From: a virus | Length of the DNA: 30,979 nt | Reading direction: 5' to 3' (one strand) | Virus record (IMG/VR): IMGVR_UViG_3300024974_000014 | Location: 1 to 30,979 of that record | Part shown: one piece after another, positions 6,986 to 13,867 of the stretch | Numbering within the stretch: position 1 is the first letter of the stretch | Layout: the number at the start of each line of letters is the position of its first letter | Notes under the pieces: generated by a model | Databases searched by the model: none | What the model was told of the DNA's origin: nothing | The model's input: only the letters and a program-made list of their open reading frames with translations | Made by a program: the position numbers and the translations under genes

Positions 6986-8437
6986 ATGGCAACTTCTCCA
7001 TACAATAATATCTATCCTCTTTCAAATAACTTTGAAGGGGCAGAAACAAACTATAAGATAGGTCTACGAGGTATCTTTAAAGGTGAAGCAGATAAGCTTG
7101 CTGCACGAGAACTTGCATATTTACAAGCACGTTCTGCACATTTATGTCGAAATAATGGTTATTCTAAGATTGCTTTAAAAAACTGGGTAACACGAACAAA
7201 CTATATAAAGACAGTCTGGAAGTATTCTAATGGAAAAAGCCATAAGCTTATGCAAGGTTATTGGGATGAGTTTGAAGCTAATCCTTGCGTAGATGGACAT
7301 GGTAATTTAAAAGTAATGCAAGGAGTATCGAACTCTTCTATATTTATTACAGGAAATTCGTATATCCGTAAACTAATAGTTCGTGATGGAAATACCAACA
7401 CAGTTCCACTAAAGCTTCAACAGATTCCATCTCTACTTCATGATACTTTTTGGAATACAGCACTTACGGATCAAATAACTAGACCTGTAAGATATGGTAT
7501 AAAGTTTAATAATTCTGTTCCTGAAAGTTACTTTTTCCGAAAGAGTCTACTCGAACAAGCAGAAATGTATCAACCTGCTCTTACTCATGTAGAAGTTCCT
7601 GCTAATGAATTAATTCATACATTTATTCGAGAAGAACCAGGTCAATGGCTTGGAATACCTTTACTTGGTTCAGTGATTCTATCCCTTTATTCTCTTGAAG
7701 ACCTTATGACTGCAACGGTTAATAAACAGAAGGCTGCACAGAGTATAGCTGTTATTGTAGAGTCAACAGGACAAGCCTTGGCTCAGCTTCCAGTAGGTGG
7801 TGTGAGAACAAAAACTGATGAAGATGGGAATGATAAACTTGTTTTTCAAAACTCAACAGAAGAATCACAAGTACTTTACCCAAAAAAGGGTGAAGCAGTT
7901 AAAATGTTCCAAGGAACTGACATTGGAGCAAACTTTGGTGTACTCGTAGAAAAAGAACTTCGTAAGATTGCAACTGTAGCAGATGCACTATACCATGAAC
8001 TTACAGGAGATACAGCAGGATTAAACTATAGTTCTCTCATTGGACTTGCGATTCAATCACGTAATCGACTTGAGTACCTTCATAACTTCCTATTCATTCC
8101 TCTCCGGGATAAACCTATAGCAGATTATTTTAAAGAACTTGCAATTCTCTATAATCCAAAATGTTCTAGTGCTATTCCGTATTTCCAACTTCCACGTTGG
8201 AGAGGTATCGATGATATGAAAGATATTCAAGCTGATTTACTTGAACTCCAATCAGGTATGGGAATTACTACAGATAAACTCGCAGAACGTGGACTTACTA
8301 TTGAAGACATTGAAGCGGATAAAATTAATAGAGATTTACTAAAATCTATGGGAATAGATTTGTCCTTTACTTCAGCAAATTCTAGTACACAACAAAGTAG
8401 TAATCTACAAAGTAATAGTAATACAACAGGAATATAA
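6986..8437 (+). CDS. Portal protein (lambda gpB family)
   Basis: The protein has 483 residues and forms the dodecameric ring through which DNA enters the head. Family hallmarks are the N-terminal helical region with ARELAYLQARSAHLCRNNGYSKIALKNWV, and the central HVEVPANELIHTFIREEPGQWLGIPLL, matching the 'ElIH.f...rpgQ.rGip.l' block of lambda-type portals. A helical crown region follows (LEDLMTATVNKQKAAQSIAVIV). The tail is low-complexity Ser/Asn/Gln (462-483). It is followed by a 96-bp gap carrying an inverted repeat and promoter-like boxes. Lambda gpB is cleaved at its N-terminus; nothing here shows whether this one is. Confidence 0.92.
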   Translation: MATSPYNNIYPLSNNFEGAETNYKIGLRGIFKGEADKLAARELAYLQARSAHLCRNNGYSKIALKNWVTRTNYIKTVWKYSNGKSHKLMQGYWDEFEANPCVDGHGNLKVMQGVSNSSIFITGNSYIRKLIVRDGNTNTVPLKLQQIPSLLHDTFWNTALTDQITRPVRYGIKFNNSVPESYFFRKSLLEQAEMYQPALTHVEVPANELIHTFIREEPGQWLGIPLLGSVILSLYSLEDLMTATVNKQKAAQSIAVIVESTGQALAQLPVGGVRTKTDEDGNDKLVFQNSTEESQVLYPKKGEAVKMFQGTDIGANFGVLVEKELRKIATVADALYHELTGDTAGLNYSSLIGLAIQSRNRLEYLHNFLFIPLRDKPIADYFKELAILYNPKCSSAIPYFQLPRWRGIDDMKDIQADLLELQSGMGITTDKLAERGLTIEDIEADKINRDLLKSMGIDLSFTSANSSTQQSSNLQSNSNTTGI

Positions 8438-8459
8438 ATAAAGAGTAAATTATTTATAT
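8432..8459 (+). repeat. Perfect 10-bp AU-only inverted repeat at portal stop
   Basis: ATATAAATAA (8432-8441), an 8-nt loop, and TTATTTATAT (8450-8459) form a perfect stem that includes the portal stop codon. There is no G:C pair and no U-tract after it, so it is a poor intrinsic terminator. It may protect the upstream RNA 3' end or mark a regulatory boundary before the capsid genes. Confidence 0.45.
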
Positions 8460-8477
8460 GTTTAGTCTAAAAGAATC

Positions 8478-8516
8478 TTGACAAAAGTTGACTTTTAACC
8501 TAAACTTACCTAACAA
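8478..8516 (+). promoter_or_regulatory. Candidate internal promoter before the protease/capsid genes
   Basis: A perfect TTGACA (8478-8483) lies 17 bp before TAAACT (8501-8506). A second TTGACT (8488-8493) lies 17 bp before TAACAA (8511-8516), a 10-bp register shift. Within it, AAAAGT-tg-ACTTTT (8483-8496) is a 14-bp palindrome that could be an operator. The site sits in the largest gap of the head region and could boost protease, scaffold and capsid expression. The -10 boxes are weak, so an activator may be needed. Confidence 0.45.
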
Positions 8517-8533
8517 ATACCAAAGGTCTAATT

Positions 8534-9781
8534 ATGCGTTATCAAAGACTGCTTTCTCGATTACTAAACACACCTCTAGCAATCTCTCAAAGTAAGTTAG
8601 ACATTATTACATCTAATGTAAGTCTTAGACTTTTAGCTGGGGAATCTATAGGTCCTCTATCTGCGGAAGAAGTTCCTACTAGAAGTAAACTCTCTAAGGA
8701 TAAATCAGCAGTAATAGATGTGTTTGATTCTCTATCTGCTAAAAATGGTGCAGGTATGAGTGGTGGTACTACTTATGCAAGTATTACAGAAGATATACAA
8801 TATTTTTCCTCAAAAGGATATAAAAAGATATACTTTTATGTTGATTCTCCTGGTGGTGAAGTAGCAGGACTTTTTGGTCTTGCAGCTTTTATATCTTCTC
8901 TTCCAGTAAAATATGGTATTGAAACAGTTACCATTACTGATGGAATGATGACATCTGCTGCGTATGTAATTGGAGCAGCTACTCAAAAAGTTTACGCTAC
9001 AAGTTCTTCTATCATAGGTTCTATTGGTGTCATTATGACTCTAGTAAATACTATGAAAGCAGATGCTCAAGATGGAATTGAATATACAATCATACGGAGT
9101 AAGACTGATAAAGCTCTTCTGAATCCTCATGAGAAATTTCCTCAAAAGGCATTAGATGAAGCAACTTCTATGCTTGCAACACTTGATACAATTATGAATA
9201 CTACTGTGATGCAGTTTAGACCACAGATAACACAATCTCTGCTGGATTCTCTTGCAGGTAAAACAGTTCTAGCTGAAGAAGCTTTAACATTAGGTTTAAT
9301 TGATGGGATTGTAACTTCAATAGATGAAGTTTTATCTTTATCTACTACAACCTCACAACAATCTTTAACATCAACAAAGGATAATAATATGGCTATGACC
9401 TTAGAAGATGCTCTAGTACAGTTAAATGCAGTACAAACTGAATTAGCAGCGTTGAAAGCTTCGACTTCTTTGGAAGTCGCTAAAGCAAAGAATGAAGAAC
9501 AAGCAAGAATACTTGGTATTCTTGATGCTTCTGAAACTTTTAAAATTCCTACAACTTCAGCAATGAAGTTTATTAAAACTAATACATCAGTCGATGTTGC
9601 AGTTATGAGTTTCGAGTCTATTAAAGAAGCAATACAAGGTGCAAATCATGTAGATACTTCTTCAAAAGTACTAACTCCTTCTCAAGAAAAAGAACAAGAA
9701 CCTGCATCTGCTAAAGACTATTTTCTAAGAATGGCTGCGGCTGCAACTACTGAAAACGAAGCTATTAAAGGTATGTTATAA
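8534..9781 (+). CDS. Prohead protease, S49 (SppA/lambda gpC-like), with C-terminal scaffold
   Basis: This 415-residue protein has an S49 serine-protease domain in its first ~275 residues. SPGGEV (105-110) is the oxyanion/strand motif, TDGMMTSAAY carries the probable nucleophile Ser141, and IIGSIGVIM (160-168) and RSKTDK (189-194) follow. One of Lys190 or Lys193 is the likely partner, at the ~50-residue spacing known for SppA. Residues ~286-415 are helical, Ala/Glu/Lys-rich and scaffold-like. The layout is that of lambda gpC, which matures the prohead and shares its C-terminus with scaffold Nu3. The ribosome binding site is AAAGG seven bases before ATG. The stop overlaps the next start (TAATG). 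Confidence 0.92.
   Translation: MRYQRLLSRLLNTPLAISQSKLDIITSNVSLRLLAGESIGPLSAEEVPTRSKLSKDKSAVIDVFDSLSAKNGAGMSGGTTYASITEDIQYFSSKGYKKIYFYVDSPGGEVAGLFGLAAFISSLPVKYGIETVTITDGMMTSAAYVIGAATQKVYATSSSIIGSIGVIMTLVNTMKADAQDGIEYTIIRSKTDKALLNPHEKFPQKALDEATSMLATLDTIMNTTVMQFRPQITQSLLDSLAGKTVLAEEALTLGLIDGIVTSIDEVLSLSTTTSQQSLTSTKDNNMAMTLEDALVQLNAVQTELAALKASTSLEVAKAKNEEQARILGILDASETFKIPTTSAMKFIKTNTSVDVAVMSFESIKEAIQGANHVDTSSKVLTPSQEKEQEPASAKDYFLRMAAAATTENEAIKGML
9389..9781 (+). CDS. Nested in-frame capsid scaffold (Nu3-like)
   Basis: Inside the protease gene an in-frame ATG at 9389 follows AAAGG (9376-9380) at eight bases, a good Shine-Dalgarno. It would yield 130 residues beginning MAMTLEDALVQLNAVQTELA. The start falls exactly where the Ser/Thr linker (STTTSQQSLTSTKDNN) ends and the helical region begins. 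This is the arrangement of lambda C/Nu3, where the scaffold is made from an internal start and is lost during maturation. The product has a coiled-coil-like N-terminal helix and a C-terminal patch (SAKDYFLRMAAAATTENEAI) that may touch the coat protein. Inferred from start signal and architecture. Confidence 0.75.
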   Translation: MAMTLEDALVQLNAVQTELAALKASTSLEVAKAKNEEQARILGILDASETFKIPTTSAMKFIKTNTSVDVAVMSFESIKEAIQGANHVDTSSKVLTPSQEKEQEPASAKDYFLRMAAAATTENEAIKGML

Positions 9782-10653
9782 TGAGCTGGTCTAATAAAGA
9801 AGATAGAGAACAAGGTGGTGGCTGGAATGCTTATCCAGATAGAGTAACACTTCGTCAATTCTATAAGAAGGATGAATGTCCTGAAACAGATAGTGCGATT
9901 ATTAAATCTGGTCAAGTTATCCTTGCAGGTACGTTCCTGGAACGTGATACTACGTATCCATATCATTTGAAAGTTCATGGTGGTTTGTCTGAACAAGCAC
10001 TTGTAACAATCAATGCTGCTTTGACTGCTGCGGATACATTAACAGTTGGTACAGGTGGTATAGTTTTCACCGTAGGTTCTGGTGGTGCTTCTATTGCAAA
10101 CTTAGTTGATGCAATGGCAGTTCTTGTTGGTGGTGAAAATACCACTGTAGCTAATGCTGCATTACTTGCTGCTGGTATTGCAACTACTGTTGGTACATTT
10201 ACATCTGGTACAGCTCCTGCATTTTTCTTTAACAAAGTTGACACAAATACAGTTAATGCAACATCAACTGTTCTTGGTTCAGATGTAACAAACTTGGCTG
10301 TAGCTGCTTCTACTGGAACTGCACCTACGGTTACTGTTGTTGCTGGTACTGCAACTTTTAATAAGACTGCTGGTGTAACTGTGTATGATGTGGATGCAAC
10401 ATCTGCTGCAACTACTGCTGAAGTCTACATTGAAGCTTCTTTCTGGGCTGATGATGATGGTACTACTTTCTTACGTTGGGCAAATGATCCTTCAACTGTT
10501 CTGACAAAAGCAGATGGTTCTACTGTTGCTGCCACAGCTTATAATACAGGTTGTTCTGGTACATCTGCTGCAAGTAATAATTTGAAAAAGAAATTTGTTG
10601 AAGGGTCGGGATTCTACCGACTTGGTTTTATTAATATAGGAGACAGAAGCTAA
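9781..10653 (+). CDS. Head decoration protein (lambda gpD-like) with inserted beta module
   Basis: This protein has 290 residues, against about 110 for lambda gpD. The N-terminal part contains SGQVILAGTFLERDTTYPYHLKVH, like the gpD 'aGt.L..dstgk..p' block. The C-terminal part (VTVYDVDATSAATTAEVYIEASFW... FYRLGFINIG) resembles gpD's closing strands. Between them, residues ~75-195 are an Ala/Thr/Val/Gly-rich beta module (IVFTVGSGG... NLAVAASTGTAPTVTVVAG) not found in lambda gpD. The same kind of module is seen in this phage's tail tube. It sits directly before the capsid gene, as D sits before E in lambda. It probably trimerises on the shell and exposes the insert outward. It overlaps both neighbours as TAATG. 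Confidence 0.8.
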   Translation: MSWSNKEDREQGGGWNAYPDRVTLRQFYKKDECPETDSAIIKSGQVILAGTFLERDTTYPYHLKVHGGLSEQALVTINAALTAADTLTVGTGGIVFTVGSGGASIANLVDAMAVLVGGENTTVANAALLAAGIATTVGTFTSGTAPAFFFNKVDTNTVNATSTVLGSDVTNLAVAASTGTAPTVTVVAGTATFNKTAGVTVYDVDATSAATTAEVYIEASFWADDDGTTFLRWANDPSTVLTKADGSTVAATAYNTGCSGTSAASNNLKKKFVEGSGFYRLGFINIGDRS

Positions 10654-11813
10654 TGGCTGATTTAACTAATGCAGACTTCATGTCACCTTATGAAGTATCA
10701 AAATATCTTTCAGGTGTAATTGAAGGTAAGAAATTTAATAAAGGTACATTCTTGTCAGATCAATTTGCTGATAGAGATGTTACTGAAGCTCCTACATTTA
10801 ACGTAGATCGTGAAAACGATGCAAAAAATGTAATGGGTCAATATGTTCATCCTAAAGCAGATGCTGGATATATCCAACTTCCTGACTTTGGTACTGAAGA
10901 ACTTCGTTTTGCTTATGCAAAAGAAGCAATTAATACAGATGATTTTGAAACATTGAATCAACGTCAATTGGGTCAACCTTTTGGACAAATTGATGTTAAT
11001 GCTAATGATGCTGCAAGCTTACAGAAGAAGTTAGCAAATGCTTTAAATGCTTTTGATAACTTAAAAGAGAAAGCTGCTGCTGATATTCTATTCACAGGTG
11101 CTCATACTGCTTCAGGTCCTAAAGCTGCTACTGTTACTTGGAATTTTGGCCGTACAGTTGTAACTTCTGATGCAGATTATGTAACAGGTATGTATGTTCC
11201 TGAAATTGACTTAACCACACATGTTGGTAATGGTGGTTCTGGTAAACGTGCATGGGATTCTACTGGTGGTACTAAAGCACCTACACCATATCTTGATGTA
11301 AAACGTATGGTTCAAACTGCTATGGTAAGAGGTAAACCTCTTAAGATGATTGTAATGTCATCTAATGCGTACCAGTTACTTGAAGATGATATTAATGCAC
11401 ATTATAGTAAAGCTGCTGATTTAACTTTAGCAGTTAGTGATCGTATTGAAATGCAAATCATCCCAATGGTAGAAACTTATCGTGGTTTAACCTATCAAAG
11501 ACTTCTTCCTTTTGCTGGTGGTTCTGTTGTTGCAATCTATACATACACAGCAGCTTATAATGATCGTATTACTGGAACTGAGACAGCATACGTTCCTACT
11601 GGAAGAATTGTAGGTATTCCAGATGCAAGATACCAAGGTATGCGTTATGGTCGTATTAAACACCGTAAAGCACGTTGGGCTGCTATGCCTATATGGGTTA
11701 ATACCTGGATGGAAGAAAAGACTGGTGAATGGGAACAAGAACTTCATACTTCTTTCGTTATGTTCCCTTGGGATATTGACGCATTAGTCTCTTGGAAAGT
11801 TTCTTCAACCTAA
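10653..11813 (+). CDS. Major capsid protein (lambda gpE family)
   Basis: A 386-residue coat protein with the lambda gpE layout. The N-terminal arm contains FLSDQFADRDVTEAPTFNVDRE. The E-loop and spine region holds the conserved patch DVNANDAASLQKKLANALNAFDNLKEKAAADILFTG. The A-domain contains KMIVMSSNAYQLLEDD. The C-terminus, ARYQGMRYGRIKHRKARWAAMPIWVNTWMEEKTGEWEQELHTS, is typical of Phage_cap_E. A good ribosome binding site (AGGAGA) sits in the end of the decoration gene and the start overlaps as TAATG. The gene is followed by a structured gap with U-rich end, consistent with high-level, separately controlled expression. Confidence 0.93.
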   Translation: MADLTNADFMSPYEVSKYLSGVIEGKKFNKGTFLSDQFADRDVTEAPTFNVDRENDAKNVMGQYVHPKADAGYIQLPDFGTEELRFAYAKEAINTDDFETLNQRQLGQPFGQIDVNANDAASLQKKLANALNAFDNLKEKAAADILFTGAHTASGPKAATVTWNFGRTVVTSDADYVTGMYVPEIDLTTHVGNGGSGKRAWDSTGGTKAPTPYLDVKRMVQTAMVRGKPLKMIVMSSNAYQLLEDDINAHYSKAADLTLAVSDRIEMQIIPMVETYRGLTYQRLLPFAGGSVVAIYTYTAAYNDRITGTETAYVPTGRIVGIPDARYQGMRYGRIKHRKARWAAMPIWVNTWMEEKTGEWEQELHTSFVMFPWDIDALVSWKVSST

Positions 11814-11828
11814 ACTACTTTAAAGTTT

Positions 11829-11883
11829 TAGAGAGACTAGCTTAGCTAGGCGAAAAGTATTCAGAGTAATACCTGTCTCTTTA
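11829..11883 (+). other. Predicted three-way-junction RNA between capsid and connector genes
   Basis: A closing stem TAGAGAGAC (11829-11837) pairs with GTCTCTTTA (11875-11883): eight Watson-Crick pairs and one G-U. Inside are hairpin 1, CTAGC-tta-GCTAG (11837-11849, sharing one base with the closing stem), and hairpin 2, GTATT-cagagt-AATAC (11857-11872), joined by gcgaaaa. The 3' end runs into TTTATTTTA. It may be an unusual terminator, an RNase-processing site or a protein-binding element. Its position after the most highly needed transcript suits a transcript-end or stability function. No known ribozyme core is present. Confidence 0.5.
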
Positions 11884-11905
11884 TTTTAAATCCAAGGAAA
11901 TTTAA

Positions 11906-12190
11906 ATGAGTATACAATACCACAACGTAGATGATCTAGCTGCTGCAATAGCTACTACAGTCACACCAAGTAGTGCAATAACTGCAATCGGTGTAGCTGC
12001 AAATGCTTTTACAATTGCTACTTCGACAACAACAGATACTGCTATCCAAGCTGCAACAAACTCAACTCCTTTTGGTTTTGCTAATGCAAATGAAATGAAT
12101 GCAGTTCTTACGATTATTAAAAATCTTCATACAAGAAGTTTGGAACTTGAAGCAGTATTAGTTGCTCAAGGTTTACTTACAGCAAGTTAA
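11906..12190 (+). CDS. Small Ala/Thr-rich protein in the head-tail junction region
   Basis: This 94-residue protein follows the capsid gene, where lambda-like phages carry FI-type or connector genes. It opens MSIQYHNVDDLAAAIATTV. The central part is rich in Ala, Thr and Asn without charged residues. The C-terminus is helical (ANEMNAVLTIIKNLHTRSLELEAVLVAQGLL). I do not recognise a family; a small virion or assembly protein is likely from position. The ribosome binding site is AAGGA eight bases before ATG. Its stop lies just ahead of the next gene's ATG 12201, so the two are close enough to be coupled. Confidence 0.65.
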   Translation: MSIQYHNVDDLAAAIATTVTPSSAITAIGVAANAFTIATSTTTDTAIQAATNSTPFGFANANEMNAVLTIIKNLHTRSLELEAVLVAQGLLTAS

Positions 12191-12200
12191 ACATAGTTCT

Positions 12201-12887
12201 ATGCAAAACGTAAAAGTTACCATACCTGATTTTAAAGAGATTAAATCCTTTTTTTCTAAAGGTATGGAACTTTCTACATTTGAAGTAGAGTTTACACAAG
12301 CAGTCTTACTCGCAAGTGCTGCTATAGATAAAAGTGTAAAGGCTTTATATAATGCTCCAGGAGTTCCATCAGAAGTAATGGTTGGAAAGGCTGTAAAACC
12401 AGAAGCATTAGGTAAAACTTTTATTCGGTACGGGTTACAATATAGAGAGAAGAAGATTCCTCTTATAAAATATCCACATAGAGAAACTGAGGTTTCAGTC
12501 TTTAACGCAATACCTTTTAAAACATTAACTTCAGATAAGAAATATTTCTTACCTATAAACAAAGCTCGTAGTGTTAGTGTGAATGTAAGAAAGAAAGGAG
12601 GATATAGTTTAAAGCGTCAACGTACTCCTTATAAGAAATTCCTCGTAGATAATGGTTACATGAAAGGGATTTATGTAAGAGATATATCAGAGACTTGGAG
12701 TGAACTCCCTACACGTGGAGAAAGTGGTAAAATTGTTGGAGGACGTAGGGCAAAATACCATGAATTATATGGCCCAAGTCTAGCAGACCTTGCTGAAACA
12801 GTTTTTAAATATGAACCTGAAGTACAGAAAGCTTTAGACAATATCCCTGAAATAATCTTAAATAGTGTAGCAAAATATTATGGCTGA
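12201..12887 (+). CDS. Tail completion / minor tail protein, gpZ-like
   Basis: This gene encodes 228 residues from ATG 12201. The N-terminal half has an amphipathic helical stretch (FEVEFTQAVLLASAAIDKSVKALY). The middle is beta-rich and basic (SVSVNVRKKGGYSLKRQRTPYKKFLV). The end, ELYGPSLADLAETVF, matches the '.vlyGPS..' block common in lambda gpZ and HK97 gp10-like tail proteins. Lambda gpZ acts at the head-proximal end of the tail. The frame extends upstream to a TTG at 12162 inside the previous gene, but that start has no ribosome binding site; 12201 also lacks a clear one, so coupling to the preceding gene is likely. It overlaps the next gene by 8 bp. Confidence 0.7.
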   Translation: MQNVKVTIPDFKEIKSFFSKGMELSTFEVEFTQAVLLASAAIDKSVKALYNAPGVPSEVMVGKAVKPEALGKTFIRYGLQYREKKIPLIKYPHRETEVSVFNAIPFKTLTSDKKYFLPINKARSVSVNVRKKGGYSLKRQRTPYKKFLVDNGYMKGIYVRDISETWSELPTRGESGKIVGGRRAKYHELYGPSLADLAETVFKYEPEVQKALDNIPEIILNSVAKYYG

Positions 12888-13200
12888 AACACCTGAAATG
12901 ATACAATTTGCACTTGATACCGCTGGGGAGGAACTTGTATTCCTTAATGGAAGTATTAAAGCTATTCTAGGTGTTGCAGTCTATGCTATACAAAACTTTG
13001 TATCTCCATTTGATATGGAAAAACAAGTATATACTTTTACAACTTCCATTACATATGTTCAAGACTTTGTAATCGAAGAAGGGCAAGAGTTTACTCTGAC
13101 ACTTGGTACAAGAGTTTATATTTTCACAGTAGGATCTATTAAAGAACGAGAACCGTGTTGGGCACACATTAATGCTAACTTTATTTCAGTAGTTGGTTAA
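12880..13200 (+). CDS. Small head-tail joining protein (gpFII-like position)
   Basis: A 106-residue protein starting MAETPEMIQFALDTAGEELV. It is mostly beta-strand by inspection (VYTFTTSITYVQDF, FTLTLGTRVYIFTVGS) with one hydrophobic helix (SIKAILGVAVYAIQNF). The size is close to lambda FII (117 residues), a head-tail joining protein that binds the filled head, and the strand-rich C-terminal half fits. However, lambda FII lies before Z rather than after it, and I see no decisive motif. The start is inside the previous gene with an 8-bp overlap; the next gene starts two bases after its stop. Call made mainly from size and location. Confidence 0.6.
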   Translation: MAETPEMIQFALDTAGEELVFLNGSIKAILGVAVYAIQNFVSPFDMEKQVYTFTTSITYVQDFVIEEGQEFTLTLGTRVYIFTVGSIKEREPCWAHINANFISVVG

Positions 13201-13202
13201 CC

Positions 13203-13616
13203 ATGTACGAAGAAAGTTTACTTATAGACAGAATTTCTACTATTACAGGTTATATTACGGAGTATTCTAAAGAGTTTTCTATAGATGAATTTCCTCAAGG
13301 AGGATTAACTACATTGATTTATGTAGGACATCTTGGAATTAAACCTTTAAATTACGATAAAGAAGAAATGGTATCTTCTGGATATGCAGCTCATGAAAGC
13401 AATAAACTTCTTATGACTGGAATCCATATAATATGTTCACGAAGTGACTTTGTTACTGTCTACAATAACGTAGTTAATGCTTATAAAGATTGGTCTCCTA
13501 TAGGTGATCCAAACGTATCTTCACTCTTTTTAGTTGAAGGTTCTGTCCTTGCAGCAACTAATACAAGAATCCATTATCGAGAGATAGTAGGTGTAATTTT
13601 TCCACGAGTATATTAA
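13203..13616 (+). CDS. Tail terminator-like protein (gpU position)
   Basis: The protein has 137 residues. Features are an N-terminal helix (SLLIDRISTITGYITEYSKEF), a strand TTLIYVGHLGIKPL, a conserved-looking HESNKLLMTGIHIICSRSDF, and helix FVTVYNNVVNAYKDW. It ends in strands (VEGSVLAATNTRIHYREIVGVIFPRVY). An alpha/beta fold of ~130 residues located just before the tail-tube gene is what lambda gpU or its relatives show. They cap the finished tail tube and fix tail length. No clear ribosome binding site is seen; coupling to the preceding gene (two-base gap) is likely. Confidence in coding is high, in the specific role moderate. Confidence 0.6.
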   Translation: MYEESLLIDRISTITGYITEYSKEFSIDEFPQGGLTTLIYVGHLGIKPLNYDKEEMVSSGYAAHESNKLLMTGIHIICSRSDFVTVYNNVVNAYKDWSPIGDPNVSSLFLVEGSVLAATNTRIHYREIVGVIFPRVY

Positions 13617-13624
13617 AGGCTATT

Positions 13625-13858
13625 ATGTCTATACATATAGAAGAACACGGTAAGATACGATGTATCGTCCCAGATAGATCAATAAACGATCTATTAAAAC
13701 AACAATTTGAATCCATGAATGAAGTTAAAGTTCCAATGGTTGAAGAAGTTAACAGTTTTTTAGTTGATGAATCTTTAACAATTGATACTCCAGTAGCAAT
13801 ATTTAAACCTTCATCTTGTATCAAAGAAAGTCTTAATCAATTAAAAGTCACTTCTTAA
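13625..13858 (+). CDS. 77-residue hypothetical protein before the tail-tube gene
   Basis: The protein has 77 residues, starts MSIHIEEHGKIRCIVPDRS and ends SSCIKESLNQLKVTS. It has alternating charged and hydrophobic residues, two cysteines and no TM segment. The frame sits tightly between two genes (8-bp and 9-bp gaps) with a fair ribosome binding site (AAAGG, six bases, ATG). I do not recognise it. From position it may be an accessory tail protein or a chaperone for the tube. The opposite strand is open only as a shadow. Confidence 0.55.
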   Translation: MSIHIEEHGKIRCIVPDRSINDLLKQQFESMNEVKVPMVEEVNSFLVDESLTIDTPVAIFKPSSCIKESLNQLKVTS

Positions 13859-13867
13859 GGAGACGAC

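Noticed and set aside
11829-11883. Hammerhead ribozyme (a three-way junction with a GAAA in one linker)
   Set aside because: The conserved CUGANGA strand is absent between the closing stem and hairpin 1, and no NUH cleavage site is in place; the reverse complement also fails.
12162-12200. TTG start extending the gpZ-like gene upstream
   Set aside because: No ribosome binding site, and it would overlap the preceding gene by 29 bp; ATG 12201 gives a more natural N-terminus.
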